DNA of 64,000 nt, taken from NCBI RefSeq assembly GCF_902459465.1, contig NC_047063.1, forward strand, positions 4,278,001-4,342,000, given 5' to 3'. A program made the translations under genes and the position numbers. This DNA comes from Asterias rubens (taxonomy: Eukaryota > Echinodermata > Asteroidea > Forcipulatida > Asteriidae). Every line of letters begins with the position of its first letter. The first letter of the stretch is position 1. Below, one piece after another: positions 56,440 to 64,000 of this stretch. The notes beneath the pieces were generated by a model. The model was not told the origin of the DNA. It saw only the letters and a list, made by a program, of their open reading frames with translations, and made no database searches.

Positions 56440-56790
56440 CACAACTTGTGTAAAATATTACCTGTTTTAGATGTAGTGGGCGAACACCATAACTATTAGG
56501 TAAAACTTTACCCAACAGGCGTTGGGTAATATCTTGCTTAATAGCTGTGTAAAAGTTTACATAAATATTGGGTAGTTTTCTTTACTGAATTGTTGGGTAA
56601 ACCCACTCATGTAAAATATTACTTAATTGTGACGTAAGACTTTACCGCTTTACAATGTAAATAGTTGTGTAAAACTTTACATCAATATTGGGTATTTTTT
56701 TTACTGAATTGCTGGGTATAAATCCACTCATGTAAAATAATTACTCAATTTTGAAGTATAGATTTTACCGATTTTTAATGTAAACTGTGT
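56440..56790 (+). repeat. Subterminal tandem repeats, about 106-bp period, TGTAAAA/TTTACA motifs
   Basis: The unit AGTTTACATAAATATTGGGTA ... TTACTGAATTGTTGGGTA ... CCACTCATGTAAAATATTAC is followed about 105 bp later by a diverged second copy. A shorter, more diverged start precedes them. Confidence 0.7.
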
Positions 56791-57279
56791 GCCTTTAAAA
56801 CTGGTAATAATATACACAATGCTTGTGTTGAATACTAGCAAAGTGTTATTTCATGGAGTTTAGGGCTGTAATAAATGGACACATCATAAATACTGAGACT
56901 TGGCGACTACAACATGAATTTCAAGATAACAACTTTTTAATAAAAATTTAATGGTAATAATATTAACAATCCAAAACATCACATGTGCAAAATGGGGTTT
57001 TCTGTATGTTTCATAATCAGTCAACAATTTCAGTGAATTTAAAAAATTACAAAAAATCTACCTAATTGGCAAGGTCAGAATAAATACTTCCAGGCTAACA
57101 CAGTTTAAACTGTAAGGTTGTTCCATAAATCAAAACTATCACAACTATCACATCTCTTATGATTTTGATACTTTATTGCAAACAATTTGTGCAAGAACTT
57201 CTTTAACTACAATGCTTCTGGAATGGTCAAATTACATTAATTGGCAAGGTCAGAATAAATACTTCCAGGCTAACACAGC

Positions 57280-57464
57280 TTAAAGAAGAACTCCAAGGTC
57301 AAATTCAATTTTGGGTTTGAACAATTTGTATGGGGAATTATTGGTTTATCCTAATTGTCGCTAAGCAATCAAAACGGTGTTGAATTTGACATTTTGACAA
57401 ATTTGACAAAAACTGGAAGGGTATTGAATACAAATTTGAATTTGACCTTTGAGTTCCTATTTAA
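57280..57464. mobile_element. TTAA MITE inside monomer 2
   Basis: Inverted termini AGAAGAACTCCAAGGTCAAA and ATAGGAACTCAAAGGTCAAA (read from the right) are flanked by TTAA at 57280-57283 and 57461-57464. Monomer 1 has a single TTAA at the same place (57105-57108, CAGTTTAAACTG). That gives a direct empty-site comparison showing TTAA target duplication. Confidence 0.85.
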
Positions 57465-57557
57465 ACTGTAAGGTTGTTCCATAAATCCAAACTATCACAA
57501 CTATCACATCTCTTATGATTTTGATACGTATTTGCAAACATTTTGTGCAAGAACTTT

Positions 57558-58274
57558 CACTGCACCACCCGAGTTTCTGAAAACCAATTTTTCAAGATTC
57601 TTGCAGTAAACAACTGGAATCGTAGTTCAATTTTTAACAGATAGCTTAATATTTATGCACAATTTTTTACCCTTTTGGTAATGTTTGTATAAAGTACAAG
57701 CTCCCATTGGGAACAATAATCAGCTCTCGAATATTTTTTTGTAAGGATAAAATGGACACAATAGCTTTTCAAGGCTTTTATCTGGCTCAATGCTCATACT
57801 AATTAAATGCGAAGGCGTTAGTTTTCGACAATATCATCAATCATTAATGATGAATAAATACAGTTTCCTTTGTGCTTACTAATTAGTATGAGCTAAATTA
57901 TTTCATCGAAGCTAATGACGATGAAATAATTTAGCTCATACCAATTAGTAAACACAAAGGAAACTGTATTTATTCATCATTAATATTGATATTGTCGAAA
58001 ACTAACGCCTTCGCATTTAATTAGTTTGAGCATTGAGTCAGATTAAAGCCTTGAAAAGCTATTGTGTCCATTTTATCCTTCCAAAAAATATTCGAGAGCC
58101 GATTATTGTTCCCAATGGGAGCTTGTACTTTTATACAAACATTACCGAAAGGGTAAAAAATTGTGCATAAATATTAAGCTATCTTTTAAAAATTGAACTA
58201 CGATTCCAGTTATTTACTGCAAGAATCTTGAAAAATTGGTTTTCAGAAACTCGGGCGGTGCAGGGACTAGAGGG
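57558..58274. mobile_element. 717-bp palindromic foldback element, copy 1
   Basis: Arms of about 340 bp start CACTGCACCACCCGAGTTTC and end as the inverse, CTCGGGCGGTGCAGGGA. The centre is ATTTCATCGAAGCTAATGAC, then GATGAAAT. No open frame of note occurs. It interrupts the monomer between AAGAACTT and TTAACTAC; monomer 1 reads AAGAACTTCTTTAACTAC there. No clear target duplication is visible. Confidence 0.85.
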
Positions 58275-58351
58275 TTAACTACAATGCTTCTGGAATGGTC
58301 AAATTACATTAATTGGCAAGGTCAGAATAAATACTTCCAGGCTAACACAGC

Positions 58352-58536
58352 TTAAAGAAGAACTCCAAGGTAAAAATTCAATTTTGGGTTTGAACAATTT
58401 GTATGGGGAATTATTGGTTTATCCTCATTGTCGCTAAGCAATCAAAACGGCGTTGAATTTGACATTTTGACAAATTTGACAAAACTGGAAGGGTGTTGAA
58501 TACAAATTTGAATTTGACCTTTGAGTTCCTATTTAA
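58352..58536. mobile_element. TTAA MITE inside monomer 3
   Basis: Duplicate of the element at 57280-57464, flanked by TTAA at 58352-58355 and 58533-58536, in the same position within the monomer. Confidence 0.85.
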
Positions 58537-58630
58537 ACTGTAAGGTTGTTCCATAAATCCCAAACTATCACAACTATCACATCTCTTATGATTTTGATAC
58601 GTATTTGCAAACATTTTGTGCAAGAACTTT

Positions 58631-59346
58631 CACTGCACCACCCGAGTTTCTGAAAACCAATTTTTCAAGATTCTTGCAGTAAACAACTGGAATCGCAGTT
58701 CAATTTTTAACAGATAGCTTAATATTTATGCACAATTTTTTACCCTTTTGGTAATGTTTGTATAAAAGTACAAGCTCCCATTGGGAACAATAATCAGCTC
58801 TCGAATATTTTTTTGTAAGGATAAAATGGACACAATAGCTTTTCAAGGCTTTTATCTGGCTCAATGCTCATACTAATTAAATGCGAAGGCGTTAGTTTTC
58901 GACAATATCATCAATCATTAATGATGAATAAATACAGTTTCCTTTGTGCTTACTAATTAGTATGAGCTAAATTATTTCATCGAAGCTAATGACGATGAAA
59001 TAATTTAGCTCATACCAATTAGTAAACACAAAGGAAACTGTATTTATTCATCATTAATATTGATATTGTCGAAAACTAACGCCTTCGCATTTAATTAGTT
59101 TGAGCATTGAGTCAGATTAAAGCCTTGAAAAGCTATTGTGTCTTTTATCCTTCCAAAAAAATATTCGAGAGCCGATTATTGTTCCCAATGGGAGCTTGTA
59201 CTTTTATACAAACATTACCGAAGGGTAAAAAATTGTGCATAAATATTAAGCTATCTTTTAAAAATTGAACTACGATTCCAGTTATTTACTGCAAGAATCT
59301 TGAAAAATTGGTTTTCAGAAACTCGGGCGGTGCAGGGACTAGAGGG
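58631..59346. mobile_element. 717-bp palindromic foldback element, copy 2
   Basis: Near-identical to 57558-58274, shifted by 1073 bp, with a few single-base and short indel differences (for example a 4-base gap near 59142). It carries the same arms and centre. Confidence 0.85.
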
Positions 59347-59423
59347 TTAACTACAATGCTTCTGGAATGGTCAAATTACATTAATTGGCAAGGTCAGAAT
59401 AAATACTTCCAGGCTAACACAGC

Positions 59424-59608
59424 TTAAAGAAGAACTCCAAGGTAAAAATTCAATTTTGGGTTTGAACAATTTGTATGGGGAATTATTGGTTTATCCTCAT
59501 TGTCGCTAAGCAATCAAAACGGCGTTGAATTTGACATTTTGACAAATTTGACAAAACTGGAAGGGTGTTGAATACAAATTTGAATTTGACCTTTGAGTTC
59601 CTATTTAA
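59424..59608. mobile_element. TTAA MITE inside monomer 4
   Basis: Third copy of the MITE at 57280-57464, flanked by TTAA. The monomer here lacks the palindrome and continues as AAGAACTTCTTTAACTAC, as in monomer 1. Confidence 0.85.
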
Positions 59609-59732
59609 ACTGTAAGGTTGTTCCATAAATCCAAACTATCACAACTATCACATCTCTTATGATTTTGATACGTATTTGCAAACATTTTGTGCAAGAACTT
59701 CTTTAACTACAATGCTTATGGAATGGTCAACA

Positions 59733-60054
59733 TTAATCAGATGCATCATGAGATGAACAGTAAGCCCTGAACTCTCGAATAGTGCTGCTCTTCACACCGC
59801 CTTTGAGTTCAAACACAACCAATTCAATGAACTCCCAAACGCCAGAACACTCCTCCTGGTAGCTCAAGTCGAAGACAAAATGTGTTTTGAAACACACATC
59901 CAGTGCTTTCACAAGGGATGACTGTTCAAATGCATTTGCTCAAAAATTACGAACACTTGCTGTGGAGCCAGTGCAGACCCACCTAATATCAGCATGGTTG
60001 CGATCTGGTGTCCCTGTTGATGTCTTTCAAATACTGGTCCAAACTTGTGTTTTC
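59733..60054 (-). pseudogene. Terminal exon of a SAMD3-like gene, frameshifted
   Basis: Read on the - strand, a splice acceptor (CCCCTTTATGCAG) ends at 60055 and is followed by an open frame GKHKFGPVFERHQQGHQIA, then MLILGGSALAPQQVFVIFEQ. At about 59915-59930 the frame shifts (one base missing). It continues as SSLVKALDVCFKTHFVFDLS, then YQEECSGVWEFIELVVFEL, and ends at TAA 59733-59735. The part after the shift resembles the conserved C-terminal block of uncharacterised animal proteins related to SAMD3 (pattern A-D-CFK--FVFDL-Y---C--VWEF). Recognition is from memory of the pattern; I cannot confirm it. Without correction the frame stops at 59909-59911. Confidence 0.5.
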
Positions 60055-60169
60055 CTGCATAAAGGGGAATAATATTAAACACAATAGGTTAAATTTCAAT
60101 GGGGGTGCAGTACAAATTGTATGACACGTGTATATTGTCTGTAATGAACTTAAAGTATTGTAATATTAC

Positions 60170-60278
60170 AATTAAACCAATTTTGCTGTAAAATAATGAT
60201 TTAATCTGATTGTCTTAAGGATGGGGTACACACAATGTCAGATTAAACCATTATTTTATATCAAAAGTGGTTTAATTA
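60170..60278. repeat. Short foldback, AATTAAACCA arms
   Basis: AATTAAACCAATTTT ... AAAATAATGATTTAATCTGA is mirrored by TCAGATTAAACCATTATTTT ... AAAGTGGTTTAATT. The arms are imperfect and about 45 bp. It lies in the putative intron of the gene remnant. Confidence 0.6.
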
Positions 60279-60635
60279 TCATATTACAACACTTATAGAT
60301 CAATAGAGACAACGTTCCAGTACTGCAATGTATGTGCAATACAATTTGTACATGATGTACATGCACATAAATTTAAAAAAGTACAAATACAAATTGAAAT
60401 AAAATAAAATAAATAAACAAATACATAGGGGCTTAAAAAATAAACAAATCAACAAAAGGTTCAATGATGGAGACTTGCAGTTCTGGAATAAGGTGATAGG
60501 ATCCCAGGAGGAGAGATAATTTTGGTGCTATATATGCAATCCCACATAACAGTAGGCTACCTGAAAACTTTGATTTTTCTTGATCTTTATCTGATTTTTC
60601 TTTTTGTTCTTTTTCTTTCGTCCTTTTTTTTGTGT

Positions 60636-60649
60636 GGGGGGGGGGGGGG
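60636..60649 (+). repeat. Poly-G tract (G14)
   Basis: An uninterrupted run of 14 G preceded by TTTTTTTTGTGT. Its length may be unreliable. Confidence 0.9.
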
Positions 60650-61134
60650 TGAGATTTCTTGAATAATTCCTTTAACAGGTTAAAATAAACAAAGGGTAGA
60701 TGTGTTTGTGCGATTCCCCTCTCCCAGAATTTGCATTTTAAGTCAGTTGTATCATTTGTCAGTATCTTGTAAAGACAAAATGTTGAAAAGTTATTTGATT
60801 GTTCTTCTGAACAAATGAGAGATTAAAGTTAGCCCAATCATTGGCCTGATGCACCGTGGCTGTATGCAGTGGTGGTGCTTTAACACAGTGGCGATGTACA
60901 GTGTACAATGGTCTTCAACGATGCATGCTGTACGTGTACTATGTGCACAATACGGGGACCATTGATCAGACCTACGTATGTATTTGTGATATTCAAGTCA
61001 CTGTTCAAAAGTGTTGTCAGTCAAAATATGACGTTCAACTGTCCCTTTATCTGTGCTAACTCGTGCTAACGAGTCGTGTATAGTCTATCACTACAGATAA
61101 TAACATCAATACAGAAATATGTTATAGTACTTAC

Positions 61135-61198
61135 CTTCAAACGTCTCAACTAAATGAGGGAAGTTCCACTCAAGAAGGTTTTTTTTCATGAGATCCAT
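61135..61198 (-). pseudogene. Possible first exon of the SAM-domain gene remnant
   Basis: On the - strand an ATG at 61198 opens MDLMKKNLLEWNFPHLVETF, then E, followed at once by a strong donor (G|GTAAGTAC at 61134). LLEW-FPHLVETFEG fits the first helix of a sterile alpha motif domain. The donor is phase 1, which matches the phase needed by the exon at 59733-60054. No exon for the rest of the SAM domain was seen between the two, so the gene is probably missing its middle. Confidence 0.4.
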
Positions 61199-61289
61199 TT
61201 CGTTACGTTGTGTGTGGTTACACTGTGGTATACTGCAGAGCGCGACCCCAGCAGACAAGTCACACGCTGCGTATTTTGCACAATACTTG

Positions 61290-61500
61290 AGTAAAATATC
61301 GTGGTTTACTAAACACCATGTAAACTTTTACAACCAGTTCAGTAAAATTTGCATAATATGTGTATAAAGTTGCAAAGTTATGTAAACTATTAGTTTTACT
61401 AACTATTTGAGTAGTTTTTTATTTACACAAACATTTTGTTTAAATTTTTCATTAATTTTTACTTATGTTAAGTATTTTTTCACTTAACACATTTAACATA
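61290..61500 (-). repeat. Subterminal TTTACA/TGTAAA-rich repeat, right end
   Basis: CCATGTAAACTTTTACAACC, TTATGTAAACTATTAGTTTT and TTTATTTACACAAAC repeat the motif set of 56440-56790 in mostly inverse order. This suggests they are two ends of one element. Alignment is poor outside the motifs. Confidence 0.45.
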
Positions 61501-61604
61501 ACTTTTTTTTACCATTCTTTTTCTGAGTGCAGTGAGCCTTTATTCATTCCTCTTTTTGAATATTGTCTCCTTCAAACCCACATTTTCAAGAGTTGTGACT
61601 TGGA

Positions 61605-61622
61605 CCCCCCCCCCCCCCCCCC
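61605..61622 (+). repeat. Poly-C tract (C18)
   Basis: Eighteen consecutive C, followed by AACCCCATCACACACATACA. Confidence 0.95.
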
Positions 61623-61674
61623 AACCCCATCACACACATACACCATGTGACTGCAACAAGGGAATGATACACCC

Positions 61675-62066
61675 TTAAAGGAACACTCGTTGCCTTGCAT
61701 CGGTCGAGTTGGTCTTTGAAAAGCGTTCTGTAACCGTTTCTTATAAAATCGGTATGGTTTGAAAGATGTTGTAAAAGTATAATACAATGATCTACACAAA
61801 TATGCCTTGAAATTGCGTGGTTTTCGTTTTACCTCGTCGACAAACACGGTCGGCCATTTATGGGAGTCAAAAATTTGACTCCCATAAGGGAGTCAAAAAT
61901 TTGACTCCCATTAAATGGCCGACCGTGTTAGTTTTGAGTGATACTTGTGTGGATCATTATATTCTACTTTTAAAACATCTTTCTAACCATATACATTCCA
62001 TAACAAACGGTTTCAAACGCTTTTCATAGACCAACTCGTCCGATCCAAGGCAACGTATTCCTTTAA
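61675..62066. mobile_element. Long-armed TTAA MITE, AGGAACACTCGTTGCCTTG termini
   Basis: TTAA flanks both ends (61675-61678, 62063-62066). The inverted arms are long: AGGAACACTCGTTGCCTTG ... GAGTTGGTCTTTGAAAAGCG at the left, CGCTTTTCATAGACCAACTC ... CCAAGGCAACGTATTCCT at the right. The centre has a further foldback, ACACGGTCGGCCATTTA / TAAATGGCCGACCGTGT, around two copies of the palindrome-like GGGAGTCA--TGACTCCC (61861-61910). Non-coding. Confidence 0.85.
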
Positions 62067-62344
62067 CAAAATAAATTTGTGTTGATATTTTTAAAACCAC
62101 TCCAGGCAACTTAACCTAATTAGTTCCCAACCAGGTTGTTATGTGGTTATTACTAAAAAAAACATACTAAGCCGTGGATTACAGCAAGGAAATTAGGCGA
62201 CGAGTTGTCGACAAGTCGATTGCACTCAGTGTGTTGGGCGGTTGTACATAAAGTGTCCATAACTGAAAGTTCAAACGAGAGGAAGATGCTCAATTCGCTT
62301 CTCTATATGGAAATTTGAGTCGGGGATAAAGTTTAGTAATTTTT

Positions 62345-62525
62345 TTTTACCCATATACACTGATGTGTGTTAGCACTGTATAATCAGTACTTACCCGAGC
62401 TCTGTAAAAAAACACCAGGCATATCACTCGGGTGGGATTCGAACCCACAACCTTTGCCACCCTAGAGCAGTGTAATGAGATTGCCCGGTAGCTATAGAGA
62501 CAGTTCGAATCCTAATGCTATTTTT
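62345..62525 (-). mobile_element. tRNA-derived SINE, ACTCGGGTGGGATTCGAACC family, copy 3
   Basis: It has the same tail and B-box as copies 1 and 2. The tRNA-like head is shortened by a deletion between AGAGCAGTGT and GAGATTGCCCGG, which removes most of box A. Confidence 0.7.
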
Positions 62526-64000
62526 TTTTTAGGCTTGAACGAAACTTCCCCTCGATATTATTTCCACTTTCTGTCACATTACACGTACTCCTCCAGGATT
62601 AATTCGGTCTCCGCGTGACATCACTCACTTGAGTGTTCCTCGAGCAAACGAAGTTCTAGGCCACAAATATTTCGTTGAGCTTGGCCAATAATTTGGAATT
62701 GTTACTCTATCTACATTTCGTAAAGTCTAAAGACTCGCACTTTTCCATGTTCGTCTTTTCAAGTGCACTATGATCTTAATGGAGTAGCGACTTATAAATT
62801 ATAATTATCATGTTATGTAACAGTTATGTAATGCATCTGTGAGTCAGCGAGTTGATTTGATGATTGCCTACGTTGGGTAAATAAAGAGTCCTCGTCTAAT
62901 CACGGCAACGACTGGACACAATTACAAGAATTGAATTTCAAGTTCTTGGAAATTGGAATATTCTATAATCAGTAATCAAAATGCACTGTGAAGCACCGTG
63001 CAATACTAGACTTTGATCTGTTGCGAACTGATCTCGCCCTCGGGCGTCTGATTCCTCACAAAATAGCAAAAAAATATACATACCCAGGTTAGAGGTGTAG
63101 ATAGAACAAAGTTTCACAATCTCGCAAATCAAATTGTAGACTAATCGACGTAGAAATTTGGATCGTAATCTTGATCATTGAATATAATTTAAACGCTGTT
63201 ACCTTTTCACTATGTTTAAGTTTTTGAATTGTTGCTTCTGAAACACATTTTCAGTATCCCCGCGTGCCGAAGACAGTCGCAAAGGCTTCCTGAGCCGTTT
63301 ATCAAAACATAGAGTCAGAGATGCGTTTCCAAGATACGGAGAATTTGGCCAAATCAACTCCTCGAACAGCCCCATTAATGACAAGCAGGACCCGTGGGGC
63401 CCGATCGGAACGGGCAGATTGCTTTACGTGTACAATATGGGCACAGTTCTTGTTCTAATGGTCTATAACTAGATAAATAAATGTCACTTGACCCACACAC
63501 TAAAAGATTAAAGCAATCTGAACATTTTACACATGTGAAGATCACATAATTCAACAGTTTTTGTGCACTTTCTAGGGCTTGTTCGTGCACGTTATAATGG
63601 GTCCATTATAGACTGATCTGCCATCCCACACTATGTGTCATCTCTGACTCTACTAACCCAGAAATAACTACCGTATATGAAAGAGTGATGTTTAAGGGTA
63701 AAATCAAAAACAAAATCAGCGGAATTGATCCACACATTTTGTAGTTATTAAAAGAAATTATAGAGGTGGTTCTTCCGCCTGCCCCCTCGACTGCTCTAAG
63801 GGTGTTAAACATCATATATACAGGCTCGTCACATGTCTCGGGATTTAATTCCCCACTCAGCGACTGATGGCTGATGTCATATACGACCAACGGGCTTTCC
63901 AGTCGATCTCATAACCTCAATACATTTTAATGTGCTAATGTACTCAACCCCCACACATGTTTACTCTGGATTAAGAAAATGTAACCGACGAGGTACACTG
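62526..64000. other. Unassigned sequence at the right edge
   Basis: No exon, RNA gene or repeat family was recognised here. No class C receptor motif (cysteine-rich domain or seven-helix segment) could be found on the + strand, so the receptor exon at 54198 is not completed within the window. Confidence 0.5.

Larger units (their letters stand above)
57058..59725 (+). repeat. Array of about 175-bp monomers interrupted by two nested transposons
   Basis: The monomer contains AATTGGCAAGGTCAGAATAA, TTCCAGGCTAACACAG, AAACTGTAAGGTTGTTCC, CACATCTCTTATGATTTTGA and GTGCAAGAACTT, and continues into TTAACTACAATGCTTCTGG. Copies: monomer 1 (about 57058-57202) is uninterrupted; monomers 2 (57203) and 3 (58275) each carry a TTAA MITE and a 717-bp palindrome; monomer 4 (59347) carries only the MITE. 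Monomers 2 and 3 repeat with a 1073-bp period and look nearly identical, so the loaded unit was duplicated recently. Confidence 0.85.
56422..61529. mobile_element. Putative large DNA transposon (CACTA-like ends) with nested repeats and a gene remnant
   Basis: The outer ends are similar inverted sequences, CACACAGAGGAAAG at the left and CACTCAGAAAAAG read inward from the right. Both are followed by several hundred bases rich in TGTAAAA/TTTACA motifs (56440-56790 and about 61290-61500). Short CAC termini with subterminal repeats are typical of CACTA/EnSpm elements, which also capture host exons. Against this, no transposase is present and no matching target duplication was found. The unity of the block is therefore an inference. 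Confidence 0.35.

Noticed and set aside
60071..61134. Middle exons of the SAM-domain gene between its two recognised pieces
   Set aside because: No - strand frame with SAM-domain-like sequence and splice sites could be found.
55108..64000. Further exons of the class C receptor
   Set aside because: No cysteine-rich domain or seven-helix motifs were visible on the + strand; the stretch is dominated by repeats.

Overview
The window is animal nuclear DNA. Coding exons are rare, split by canonical GT-AG introns, and sit in AT-rich sequence full of tRNA-derived SINEs and short inverted-repeat transposons. The commonest repeat, a TTAA-flanked element beginning AGGCAGTGGACACTATTGG, together with the gene content suggests an echinoderm, most likely a sea star. 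That placement rests on familiarity and was not tested by a search.

Four coding loci can be supported. (1) A complete five-exon gene on the + strand (3360-43241) encodes a 402-residue SAMTOR/BMT2-family protein, the S-adenosylmethionine sensor of the mTORC1 pathway. Its first intron is about 35 kb and holds most of the repeats in the window. (2) A single-exon rhodopsin-class GPCR lies on the - strand (49519-50853, 444 residues). It has normal DRY and NPxxY motifs but lacks the usual cysteine of the second extracellular loop. (3) Facing away from it on the + strand, 54198-55107, is the first coding exon of a class C GPCR of the calcium-sensing/GPRC6A/taste-receptor type. It carries the signal peptide and the first half of the Venus-flytrap domain; the rest must lie beyond 64000 or is lost. 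(4) On the - strand at 59733-61198 are two exon-like pieces of what looks like a SAM-domain gene of the SAMD3-like type. One has a frameshift, and both lie inside a repeat-bounded block that may be a large DNA transposon.

Layout: 1-3352, repeat-rich upstream flank; 3360-43241, SAMTOR; to about 44130, its 3' UTR; to 49518, intergenic repeats including a hAT-like element; 49519-50853, rhodopsin-class GPCR; 50854-54197, mostly unique divergent intergenic DNA; 54198-55107, class C exon followed by a tandem copy of its splice donor; 56422-61529, putative composite transposon with subterminal repeats, a roughly 175-bp monomer array, nested transposons and the gene remnant; 61675-62066, a long-armed TTAA element; the rest has one SINE and nothing else recognised.

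The genes form no operon or shared pathway. Two are membrane receptors and one is a cytosolic nutrient sensor; their proximity carries no functional message that can be read here. The most unusual structure is the nested array at 57058-59725, where empty and filled copies of the same monomer lie side by side, so two transposon insertions can be read directly from the sequence.
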